NCBI GenBank assembly: GCA_026397175.1
Contig: JAPLVK010000011.1
Coordinates: 1-47,206, forward strand
Source of the DNA: Candidatus Berkelbacteria bacterium
GTDB lineage: Bacteria > Patescibacteriota > UBA1384 > DTJR01
Length of the DNA stretch: 47,206 nt
Reading direction: 5' to 3'
This document shows, one piece after another, positions 16,403-25,192 of the stretch (positions within the stretch are counted from its first letter, which is position 1; the number at the start of each line of letters is the position of its first letter). The notes below the pieces were generated by a model that saw only the letters and a list, made by a program, of their open reading frames with translations, had not been told where the DNA came from and did not search any database. Position numbers and translations under genes: made by a program.

Positions 16403-17578
16403 CTAATCTTGGACTTTAAAACCCGCTTTGGAGCATGCATAGATAAATAAACCCGCGCCCCACGCCCAAGGGCTTTCGCTTTTGTAAAACAAGAGTTTGA
16501 TGGGTTTATTTTTTCGATAAATTTCGTGAACTGTTTTATCGCGAGCAATAACTTTTGAAATTGACTCGAGAATTTGAATGGCCTTTTTTTTCTCACCAAG
16601 TTTCAGCTTGACCAAAGCAGCAAGGCACCCGAGCCAAAGCCAAGAAAATCCAACATGATAGTTTTTAATTCCAGCAAGTTGATTTGTAAAATAAATCCGC
16701 CAAAAATAATACCTATCTGATGTCAATGGCAACGGGGGATTTGATACATTTAACAATTTATTTAATTGCCGATTTATTTTTAATATTTTCCCCTCGTCTG
16801 CGATATCAAACCAAATCGCTAGTAAATTTCCGTCTGAATTAAAATAGTGGTGGCGGTTAAACCCGAACCAATCGCTATAAAATCCCCCACCAACATCTTC
16901 CCAAAGTTTTAGATCTATTGATTTTTTTACGAAAAGATATTGTGATTTATAAAAATCAGAGTTATCTTTTTTGTGAAGCAAAAGCGCCATTTGGCTCATA
17001 CAATCAAGACATTTTACATAGCACATATTTGTATAAGAAATCGCGCCGCGTTTTAAAACACTTTCTGCCCAACCACCGCCAATCGCCTCGCGCAAAAGCC
17101 CGCTGTTATATGTGTAATTTGATAAAAAATTAATAATTTTTGTTAATTTCGAATAGTTTACCTTTAAAAATTCTAAGTCCTTTGATTTTTCAACATATTG
17201 AAAAAAAGAAATAATAAAAACAGGACATTGCGAAATACTTTTTCCGGTATAGTAAGGACTCATATAGCTTGGCTTTTGCTTGCTCGTTTCTTCGCTAATT
17301 GGAATTTTTAAAAACCTTAGCGGATAGAGAGGGTTTGCAACCCGTTTTGGTATGTTGCCGTTTTTATTTTGATAATCAAGATATAATCTTAAGTTTTTTT
17401 TGACAATTTCAAAATCATCAATCTCCAATGATCCGAACGAAGCAAAAAATGAATCCCAGCTCCAATAAACGCCACGGGAGCCGGTTTTGATTCCCCTCTT
17501 CGTATAGCACGACCTTAAATCTGCTTTTGCGATTTTAATCGCTTCTTTAATTTGAGTCATTTTTATATCATATACCAT
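16403..17578 (-). CDS. (alpha/alpha)6-barrel glycoside hydrolase, amylo-alpha-1,6-glucosidase/trehalase-like
   Basis: RGVYWSWDSFFASFGSLEIDDFEIVKKNLRLYLDYQNKNGNIPKRV...GFSWLWLGCLAALVKLKLGEKKKA. Confidence 0.65.
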   Translation of the reverse strand: MVYDIKMTQIKEAIKIAKADLRSCYTKRGIKTGSRGVYWSWDSFFASFGSLEIDDFEIVKKNLRLYLDYQNKNGNIPKRVANPLYPLRFLKIPISEETSKQKPSYMSPYYTGKSISQCPVFIISFFQYVEKSKDLEFLKVNYSKLTKIINFLSNYTYNSGLLREAIGGGWAESVLKRGAISYTNMCYVKCLDCMSQMALLLHKKDNSDFYKSQYLFVKKSIDLKLWEDVGGGFYSDWFGFNRHHYFNSDGNLLAIWFDIADEGKILKINRQLNKLLNVSNPPLPLTSDRYYFWRIYFTNQLAGIKNYHVGFSWLWLGCLAALVKLKLGEKKKAIQILESISKVIARDKTVHEIYRKNKPIKLLFYKSESPWAWGAGLFIYACSKAGFKVQD

Positions 17579-17595
17579 TCGGAGATAGATTAAAG

Positions 17596-17684
17596 TGGAG
17601 CCCCCTTCGCTAAAGCTTCGGGAGGATTACCCTGTTCGCATTCATCCCCAAACAAGAGTTTGGGGCATTCTGCGAAGGAGGGTA
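17596..17684. repeat. Compound intergenic hairpin
   Basis: Nested CCTTCGC...GCGAAGG and CCCCAAAC-aaga-GTTTGGGG stems between divergent genes. Confidence 0.5.
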
Positions 17685-17752
17685 AAAATTGCCGACTGTA
17701 GCCGAAATAGATATAATAAATTAAAGGGGGGAAAATCGAAGTTACAAAAAGT

Positions 17753-18925
17753 ATGATATTTAAAAAGATCGTTCTGGCGAGTATTGTTTTTTTGATTATT
17801 ATTCCAGTTTACCAACCACAAAAAACAAAAGCGGTCTCAAACCCCGACCAAGCATGCCCGCATGTATTTAATACCGGCTTTTACACTTATGCTTCGCGAT
17901 GGCCAGTGATGGTTTTTAAACCGAAATACAATACTATTGATGGAGTTGATATCAGAATAAAGCAGGTCTTTAATGAGGGACGCGGCGCAAATGTAAAAGT
18001 CGAAATATTGGATTTTAGCGTTGATCCAACTCATGTCCTTGGCTCCTCAACTCAACTAATTACAACGGACGAGGAAATTTGGCAAGTTTATGCTTTGGAC
18101 GATATATCCGTTGTTCCAGAAAGAGAATATGCTTTAAAAGTTAGTTCTCCGGAACTCGAACATGCCGAATGGATCGCAACTGGCGACACATCCTGTTATA
18201 CACGCGGATACGCGATGGATAGATATAGTGCTCGGCTCAATGATAGGATTTTCGGCTTTGCAACTTACGGCAGAAATGTTGCTGCCTCAACTCCTGTCCC
18301 GGCAGCAGATAACTCAAATCCAGGAACTGGAAACGATCAAAGCGCTGATTCAAATTCTGGCTCTACAGATCAAAACAGCTTGTCAAACGAATCCGGAGAT
18401 GCATCCTCACAAGACCAACTTTCAAATCCAGCTGGTGTTACAACTGGTTCAAATCAGTCCCCTTCAGCAACTATTTCAAAATCAATTGAGTCACCAAAAG
18501 ACCTAACTGGATTATACGGCTCTAGCGGTTTTGTAAAGCTGGACTGGAAGGCCTCTGGGACAAAAAATATTGATGGATATAAGATCTATAGGAGTGATAA
18601 GTTGTCAACAGATTTTAAAGAGATCGCCAAGACACCTAAGGATATTTTAAGCTACAAAGACACTAAATATCTAAAAAACAAAAATAATTATTATTTTGTC
18701 AGGACATATAAGGGCAACGACGAGTCGGCAAGCTCGAATACGGCAAATGTTTCGACAAAATCCAGCGAATCAAATACGGCTTTTGGTATTTATGCTCTTT
18801 ACAGAATGCTACCCGGGCTAATTATTTTTACGATTTTTGTTTGCGGGCTGATTGGTTTTATTCTTCTTCTGCTGCTCATGAAAAAGAAAAACAAAGTTCA
18901 GCCAGTTAACCAAGAGAGAAAATAG
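17753..18925 (+). CDS. Secreted/anchored protein with fibronectin type III-like domain and C-terminal TM
   Basis: Signal peptide; SPKDLTGLYGSSGFVKLDWKASGTKNIDGYKIYRSDKLSTDF...YYFVRTYKGNDESASSNTANVS; low-complexity linker; TM plus basic tail. Confidence 0.75.
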   Translation: MIFKKIVLASIVFLIIIPVYQPQKTKAVSNPDQACPHVFNTGFYTYASRWPVMVFKPKYNTIDGVDIRIKQVFNEGRGANVKVEILDFSVDPTHVLGSSTQLITTDEEIWQVYALDDISVVPEREYALKVSSPELEHAEWIATGDTSCYTRGYAMDRYSARLNDRIFGFATYGRNVAASTPVPAADNSNPGTGNDQSADSNSGSTDQNSLSNESGDASSQDQLSNPAGVTTGSNQSPSATISKSIESPKDLTGLYGSSGFVKLDWKASGTKNIDGYKIYRSDKLSTDFKEIAKTPKDILSYKDTKYLKNKNNYYFVRTYKGNDESASSNTANVSTKSSESNTAFGIYALYRMLPGLIIFTIFVCGLIGFILLLLLMKKKNKVQPVNQERK

Positions 18926-18973
18926 ATCTGGTTCTCGCTGAAAACATTACAGGTAGAGCAGGAGTTTCGCCTG

Positions 18974-19369
18974 CTATCGGTTTGTTAACATCATAATCCA
19001 TGATTGCAGCCCTCCCATCGGGGAGACCAACCATAAAACTATCAATAATACGACAAGAGAAACCACGCAACACGCAAGGCAGGCGCAACAAATTTTTAAA
19101 AAATTGTTGTTTGATGGCGGATTCTGGGTCTGTTGGGTTGCTGCGGGAGTTGCGGGAGTTGCGGTTGGTGTCGTTTCTGGTTTTTCCGGTTCTGATTTTT
19201 TCTCTTCTTCTTTCGGTTTTTCCTCTTCTTTTGGCTTCTCTTCTTTCTTTGAGGTTTCTTTTTCCGGTTCGGCCTTTTCTTCAGTTTTTACCACTTCTTT
19301 TTCTTCTTTTTTAGACTCGGCCTTATCTTCTTCTTTTTTAGCTGCCATCTTCCTCCTTTTATTACTCAT
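18974..19369 (-). CDS. Hypothetical TM protein with Glu/Lys/Pro-rich cytoplasmic-type region
   Basis: KEEEKPKEEEKKSEPEKPETTPTATPATPAATQQTQ followed by a hydrophobic segment FLKICCACLACCVVSLVVLLIVLW. Confidence 0.55.
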   Translation of the reverse strand: MSNKRRKMAAKKEEDKAESKKEEKEVVKTEEKAEPEKETSKKEEKPKEEEKPKEEEKKSEPEKPETTPTATPATPAATQQTQNPPSNNNFLKICCACLACCVVSLVVLLIVLWLVSPMGGLQSWIMMLTNR

Positions 19370-19388
19370 CTATAATTTTATCATATTT

Positions 19389-20483
19389 TTAATTAATTCG
19401 CCCAGAACCCAGGCAAATATCATTTTTATAAATAACAGCAAACTGACCCGAGGTAATTGAAACTTGGGGTGATTTAAAATCTATGATGACTTTTTTATTT
19501 GCTAGTCCTAGTTCTGCTTTTTGCAATGTTTGGGTTGATCTAGTTTTTACCTGAACATCGATTTTTCCGGAAGGTGAACTTGAAATAAAATTGTAAGGAG
19601 AAAGAAATATCTGTTTTGTGGCAAATTTTTCTGGAGTTTTTGAAACAACCAAAATATTTTCTTTGATTTTTTTATCAACAACATAATATGGTCCACCGGG
19701 CAAATTGATATTTTTTCTTTGTCCAATCGTGAAAAAGTGAAGACCATTATGTTCGCCTAATTTTTTGCCATTTTCATCAACCATATCTCCTTTTTCAATG
19801 CCAATTTCTTTTTCCAAAAATAACGGCAGGGATGATCCGCTCACAAAACAAAAGTCCTGACTTTGCTTATTTTTTTTATAAAAATCACCGAATCCTAATG
19901 ATTTTGCTTTTTTGTACATATTCTCTTTGGTAGTTTCCCCCAGCGGAAAAATAATCCTTGAAAGTTGATTCTGATTTAAAAACGACAACGAATATGTCTG
20001 ATCTTTGGTTTTGTCTTTCGCCATCAATAGATTATATTTTTTTGATTTTGGATCGTACGAAACATTGGCATAATGACCGGTTGCAACATATTTTATTTTA
20101 TGTTCGTCGGCAAATTTCAAAAGTTTGGCAAATTTTAATTTCGCATTGCAAATAATACATGGACTTGGGGTTCTTTTCTCTTTGAGCTCTCGTTTAAAAT
20201 AGTCAATCACTTCTTTTTGAAAACTGTCCGATACATCAATTTGAAAATATTCAACGCCGAGATCTTTGCAAATTTTTTTGGCGAAATCAAATGATTTTTT
20301 CGAACAACAAACATTCTCCTTGCAATTGTTGCATTTATCTTTCCAGACAGAATATTTTAAAGATACACCCACTGGCTGATAGCCCTGCTCTTTTAGCATA
20401 ACAAGAGCCATTGACGAATCAACGCCACCCGACATTCCGACAACTATTTTTTGCGGATTGTTTTTACGATTTAATCTTTTCAT
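19389..20483 (-). CDS. mnmA: tRNA-specific 2-thiouridylase MnmA
   Basis: VGMSGGVDSSMALVMLKEQGY; TPSPCIICNAKLKF; KDQTYSLSFLNQNQLSRIIFPLG; QSQDFCFV. Confidence 0.95.
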   Translation of the reverse strand: MKRLNRKNNPQKIVVGMSGGVDSSMALVMLKEQGYQPVGVSLKYSVWKDKCNNCKENVCCSKKSFDFAKKICKDLGVEYFQIDVSDSFQKEVIDYFKRELKEKRTPSPCIICNAKLKFAKLLKFADEHKIKYVATGHYANVSYDPKSKKYNLLMAKDKTKDQTYSLSFLNQNQLSRIIFPLGETTKENMYKKAKSLGFGDFYKKNKQSQDFCFVSGSSLPLFLEKEIGIEKGDMVDENGKKLGEHNGLHFFTIGQRKNINLPGGPYYVVDKKIKENILVVSKTPEKFATKQIFLSPYNFISSSPSGKIDVQVKTRSTQTLQKAELGLANKKVIIDFKSPQVSITSGQFAVIYKNDICLGSGRIN

Positions 20484-20553
20484 TAAATATTGTCTTTACT
20501 TCAAAAAAATTGGATTTATAATCCATTTCAAATTCGCTTTAAAATTAAGGATA

Positions 20554-20793
20554 TTATGGTCTTTTCTTCCCGTAGCCCGAAAAACCAAAAATGTAAATGA
20601 TTTCTAGGATTCCCAAAGTATTGACGATTAAAAGGACTATATACCATGCCAGGGTCTCATTTCTGGCTGCTCTCCATAATGCCCAGCCCTTCCAAATAAA
20701 AGACCAAATCATCAAAATAATAAATAAGACCGTGAATCCCGCTGACCATGTTGATGAGTCAAGATTTGCTAACATATATTTAATCACTCCCAT
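20554..20793 (-). CDS. DUF5652-like small membrane protein
   Basis: WKGWALWRAARNETLAWYIVLLIVNTLGILEIIYIFGFSGYGKKRP. Confidence 0.7.
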   Translation of the reverse strand: MGVIKYMLANLDSSTWSAGFTVLFIILMIWSFIWKGWALWRAARNETLAWYIVLLIVNTLGILEIIYIFGFSGYGKKRP

Positions 20794-20858
20794 CTAAAAA
20801 TTATGTTCTGTTTTCAAAAATATATTACCAAATATTCAAATATTTAAAAAGCAGCAAA

Positions 20859-21560
20859 TTACAAATGAAGAAAATCCCTGTTGTCCCGAAGATATTCTCT
20901 GCATTTTTTATAGTTGCTAGAATGTGATAACACCAAACCCCAAAATGCCTTAGAATGATTTTTTATTTCTGTATGAGCGAGTTCGTGAACAACTATATAT
21001 TCGATTACTGTGGGACTGGCCATACTCAATATTGCATTGAAACTTAAACGGTTTTTTGCGGTACAGCTCCCCCACTTTGATTTATAAAACTTAAAAGTTA
21101 CTTTTGATTTATCGAATGTAAATGCACGATCGTATTTTTGCAATAAATTTTTTACTATTTTCGATGTTTCGTTCTTGTAGAAGTCCTGTAATTCATGCTT
21201 TGTGTAAATACCCAGATCTTTTTTTTCTCCAAGATATAAAAACTTCTCGGATTTTTTAAATTGATATTCTATCCGCGTTTTTTGATTGTATTCGTGGATT
21301 TTTTTGTTTATCCAAGCAGATTTTTCTTTGACGAATTTAGAAATTAAAAATTTGGGGCAATACAAAGGAGAACGAACAACGAGTTCCCCTCCCCTGATTT
21401 CCAAACAAATAGTCCGTCTTCTGGATCTTACTATCTTAAATTTATTTTGAGTAGCAACCGCAGCACTTAGAACAGTCGTCGCAACCCTTGTCTTTGTCTT
21501 TAACATCTTTGGTTTCTTCGTCTTTGTCTTCGCCTGCTTTTTTGTCTTTTTCTTCTTCAT
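20859..21560 (-). CDS. YgjP/DUF45-type metal-dependent hydrolase; N-terminal start uncertain
   Basis: YIVVHELAHTEIKNHSKAFWGLV (HExxH); core begins near KIVRSRRRTICLEIRGGELVVRSP; first ~35 codons overlap another ORF. Confidence 0.85.
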   Translation of the reverse strand: MKKKKTKKQAKTKTKKPKMLKTKTRVATTVLSAAVATQNKFKIVRSRRRTICLEIRGGELVVRSPLYCPKFLISKFVKEKSAWINKKIHEYNQKTRIEYQFKKSEKFLYLGEKKDLGIYTKHELQDFYKNETSKIVKNLLQKYDRAFTFDKSKVTFKFYKSKWGSCTAKNRLSFNAILSMASPTVIEYIVVHELAHTEIKNHSKAFWGLVLSHSSNYKKCREYLRDNRDFLHL

Positions 21561-21564
21561 TCAT
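21442..21564 (-). CDS. Small acidic protein with Cys-rich C-terminus
   Basis: Not in track: MNEEEKDKKAGEDKDEETKDVKDKDKGCDDCSKCCGCYSK; SD-like GGAGGT upstream of ATG. Confidence 0.6.
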   Translation of the reverse strand: MNEEEKDKKAGEDKDEETKDVKDKDKGCDDCSKCCGCYSK

Positions 21565-21628
21565 TTTGACCTCCACTTATTATTTTTACATTATGATTCT
21601 ACAATAAAATCGACAAAAAGAAAAATGG

Positions 21629-22849
21629 TTATTTTTGTAATTTATCAAAGATTTTTTTCTCGAGTCCCCTTTCGGTGGGTAAATAATATTTTTTGTTTTT
21701 TAAACGCTCCGGTAAATGTGTTTGTTCAACTTTGGCATTTTCAAAATTATGAGCATATTTGTAGCCCTTGCCATAGCCCATTTCTTTCATCAATTTGCTT
21801 GGAGCATTTCGCAAATGGCTCGGTACATCCAGATTCCCATAACTTTTAATGTCCGATCTTGCAGACAAAACAGCCGTATAAAGCGAATTTGATTTAGGGG
21901 CGCACGACAGATGAACTACCGCTTGGGCCAAAATAACATCACATTCAGGAACCCCGATATAGTGGCAACTAGCATAAGTCGCTTGTGCCACCATAAGCGC
22001 ATGAGGATCGGTCATGCCAATGTCTTCCGAGGCGAATCGGATCAGGCGCCGCGCAATATAAAGCGGATCCTCCCCGGCATCGAGCATTCTTAACATCCAA
22101 TAAATTGCCCCATCCGGGTCGGAGTCGCGCATCGATTTATGAAGGGCCGAAATTATATTGTAATGTTCTTCGCCGTTTTTATCGTATTTTAGTGTCTTCA
22201 AAACATTTGAATTTTCGATTGATTTTTTAGTAATATTATTGCTTTGGCTAAATAAATCTTCAAGGGTATTAAGGAGGACTCTTGCGTCGCCGTTTGATTC
22301 ACCAATAATAATTCTTTTGGCTTCTTCTGTAATTTTTACTTTCGAAAATTTTTTTAAACCACGATTCAAGATTTTTTCCAGATCTTCATATTCCAGTCGG
22401 TTTAAAACCAAAACTTTTGACCTTGAAATTAACGGCGAGATAACGGTAAAAGAAGGATTTTCCGTCGTTGCCCCAATTAAAACGATTGAGCCGCCTTCTA
22501 CATACGGCAAAAGGACATCTTGTTGGGCTTTATTAAAACGATGGATTTCATCAACAAAAATAATCGTTTTCTGTCCCATTTTAACCGCTTCCTCCGCCTT
22601 CAGAAGTTCTTCTTTGAGAAGTTTTACCGTTCCCAAAACAGCATTAATTTTGACAAATCTCGATTTGGTCGCGTTTGCAATAATATGCGCAAGCGTGGTT
22701 TTGCCGCTTCCGGGAGGTCCAAATAAAATAACCGAGGAAAGTTCGTCTTTATTGATTGCTTGGCGCAACCAACTCGAAGTTCCGACAATTTGCGACTGTC
22801 CGACAAAATCATCTAATTTTTCCGGTCTTAGCTCGTATGCTAACGGCAT
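21629..22849 (-). CDS. rarA: Replication-associated recombination protein A (RarA/MgsA AAA ATPase)
   Basis: MPLAYELRPEKLDDFVGQSQIVG...ILFGPPGSGKTTLAHIIA...IIFVDEIHRFNKAQQDVLLPYVE. Confidence 0.95.
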   Translation of the reverse strand: MPLAYELRPEKLDDFVGQSQIVGTSSWLRQAINKDELSSVILFGPPGSGKTTLAHIIANATKSRFVKINAVLGTVKLLKEELLKAEEAVKMGQKTIIFVDEIHRFNKAQQDVLLPYVEGGSIVLIGATTENPSFTVISPLISRSKVLVLNRLEYEDLEKILNRGLKKFSKVKITEEAKRIIIGESNGDARVLLNTLEDLFSQSNNITKKSIENSNVLKTLKYDKNGEEHYNIISALHKSMRDSDPDGAIYWMLRMLDAGEDPLYIARRLIRFASEDIGMTDPHALMVAQATYASCHYIGVPECDVILAQAVVHLSCAPKSNSLYTAVLSARSDIKSYGNLDVPSHLRNAPSKLMKEMGYGKGYKYAHNFENAKVEQTHLPERLKNKKYYLPTERGLEKKIFDKLQK

Positions 22850-22986
22850 AAATTTTTCTTATTTTGTATCTTTACTTTACATCTACTTTATTAATTATCA
22901 ATCAATTAGCGACAGTACTGTGATTCTGCTTTGAAATTAGCAGAGATATTGCTTTTCTGATACAATTTCTTATAGTAAAGAAGTAA

Positions 22987-25173
22987 ATGAACGAGATTAT
23001 AAATTATACTCGATTAACAACATCGGACAGGTTGTCTGATCGGTTTTTGACTTGTCAGGCCTACAACCCGGTAGATCCGGAACAAGCGGAATTGGGTACG
23101 GTTTTCTCTCATGTGGAAATATTAAACCCCTGGTTTCCCACATCGCAGATTGGCCAGACAGTCATTAACACTCTTATCCGAGAATATTACAGAGGTAAAA
23201 ACACCTCTGAACTTGTTAATTTTGAAGAGGCGATTAAAAAAGTAAATGAAGCGCTTGCCCAGACCGCTCAAAACGGAGATACGGATTGGATTGGAAAGTT
23301 TTCTTCGGTTTTGGTTATGCAAAACAAAGGTGAAATCCATTTTGCTCAAACCGGACAGTCGCATGCTTATTTATACCGAAACGGAAAAATTAATCACATT
23401 ACGGAAGGGCTCGAGCAAGAAGAGGCACCGCACCCATTAAAGACATTTAGTAATTTAACTTCCGGAACTCTACAAGTCGGCGATAAAGTGATAATCGCCA
23501 ATTCCGCTTTTTATGAGATAATTCATCCGGCGGAGTTAAAAACAATCATAACTTCTTTTAATTCGACTCTTGCCGCAATCGAAACAGCCAAAATTTTGCA
23601 AGAGCATAATGCACAAGAAGCAAATGCAATTTTCTTAGAGTACACGACCAAGGACGAATTGGCTAACTGTCCACCAGACCAAAAACTTGAAGCAATTTAC
23701 ATTGACCAACAATTACAAGGAATCGGGACAGCGACAAAAAAAATTTTCAAAAAAACATTTGAAGCCATTGGCCGAATTTCAAAAAGTTCTGCTTCAGCAA
23801 TTTCAAAAACAAGCAAGTCACATCTGTTGCCTCTGGCCAAAAAGGGTTGGCAAGCATCCAGGAAAGGATCTCGAAAGGCCTTCTCAACAACTGCCGAACT
23901 AGCGAAAAAAAAGTTTAATAAAATCAGCGAAAAAAACCATACCGAAAATATAGAAAATTTTGATAATCATCAAAATGACAAACAAGAAAAAGAAAAAAAT
24001 GACGGGCTATTATTCGCTAAGACATTTCTTTTAAGAATAAAAAATAAAATTCGCCGGTTTTTGATTTCTATCGGATTTTATTCCAAGAAAAAATCCAAGA
24101 TGTATTTATCGGCTTTGATTATTATTTTGATTGTCTTGGGCATAAGTTTATTTTTCGGACTTCGCCAAAAGTCAAAAAATGATGTGGTAAAAACCGCTCA
24201 AAGCCAAATGACTCAAATAACATCCCTTGAAGGCCAGGCGGCGGTTTTGACTTCGCAAAAAAAGGACTCTGCTGCTCTTTCTGAATATAAAAATATAATT
24301 GAACTTGCATCAAAACTTAACGGCACAAAATATCAGGACGAAGCCAGCAAGGCGTCGAGTCAAGCGCAATTAAAAATTAGCGAAATCACAAAAATGACCT
24401 TTCTTGAACCAAAGTCAAAAATTTCGGTTTCAGACGAGCAATCGTCTTTTGCCTTAGCAAATAACGATCTTTTTCAAATTATTCAAAGTGGTAAGGTTTT
24501 TGAAAAGAAAAGTAATGCAAGCAATTTGAATTTATTTTCCGATTCCGGGAAGATTCCGAGCAAAATCATTTCCAGCACATACATCAGTGAAAGCAATTCG
24601 TTCGCCTTGTCGCTTGAGAATAAAACTGTTCAGACAATTAATTTAGATAATAAAAAAATTTCCACAGAAGAAGTAAAATTAAATTATGCCGGCATGATTT
24701 CGGCGTTTTCCGGCAATATTTATCTTCTAGATCCTCCGGGAAATCAAATTTGGAAAATCGCCCCGGAAAATAGTCAATACAAAACCAATGCACCTTATAT
24801 TAAAGATCAAACGATTGATATTTCAAGCACTCAATCAATGGCGATCGATGGAAGTATATATGTTTTAAAGGCCAACGGTTCGGTCGAAAAAATTTCAAGG
24901 GGCAGTAAAACAAATGAATTTGGTGTTTCGCTTCCCGCTGATGAAAAATTGAGCGATTATATTCAGATATTTACAAGCGAAAAGTCGGATTATTTATTCT
25001 TGGTGGTAAAGGACGCGGGACAAATTAGAATAATTGAGCTCAAGAAAAACGGGACCTTCGTAAAACAGTACTTTCTTAATGAATCAAGCAACTTCCAAAA
25101 CACCTTAGTGAATCCAGATACATTAGAATTTTATGTTAAAACACAAAAAGAAATATTGGTCTATCAGCCCTAA
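22987..25173 (+). CDS. PP2C-like (probably degenerate) domain, TM, C-terminal repeat/propeller-like domain
   Basis: N-terminal phosphatase-like fold pattern (KFSSVLVMQNKGEIHFAQTGQSHAYLYRNGKINHITEG), single TM, large extracytoplasmic region. Confidence 0.6.
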   Translation: MNEIINYTRLTTSDRLSDRFLTCQAYNPVDPEQAELGTVFSHVEILNPWFPTSQIGQTVINTLIREYYRGKNTSELVNFEEAIKKVNEALAQTAQNGDTDWIGKFSSVLVMQNKGEIHFAQTGQSHAYLYRNGKINHITEGLEQEEAPHPLKTFSNLTSGTLQVGDKVIIANSAFYEIIHPAELKTIITSFNSTLAAIETAKILQEHNAQEANAIFLEYTTKDELANCPPDQKLEAIYIDQQLQGIGTATKKIFKKTFEAIGRISKSSASAISKTSKSHLLPLAKKGWQASRKGSRKAFSTTAELAKKKFNKISEKNHTENIENFDNHQNDKQEKEKNDGLLFAKTFLLRIKNKIRRFLISIGFYSKKKSKMYLSALIIILIVLGISLFFGLRQKSKNDVVKTAQSQMTQITSLEGQAAVLTSQKKDSAALSEYKNIIELASKLNGTKYQDEASKASSQAQLKISEITKMTFLEPKSKISVSDEQSSFALANNDLFQIIQSGKVFEKKSNASNLNLFSDSGKIPSKIISSTYISESNSFALSLENKTVQTINLDNKKISTEEVKLNYAGMISAFSGNIYLLDPPGNQIWKIAPENSQYKTNAPYIKDQTIDISSTQSMAIDGSIYVLKANGSVEKISRGSKTNEFGVSLPADEKLSDYIQIFTSEKSDYLFLVVKDAGQIRIIELKKNGTFVKQYFLNESSNFQNTLVNPDTLEFYVKTQKEILVYQP

Positions 25174-25192
25174 TTTACAAGATCCTGTCAAT

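Noticed and set aside
18906-19091. Minus ORF 18906..19091 containing AGETPALPV.
   Set aside because: Produced by an intergenic hairpin (AGCAGG-AGTTTCG-CCTGCT, 18957-18975) and by reading through the end of the neighbouring gene in another frame.
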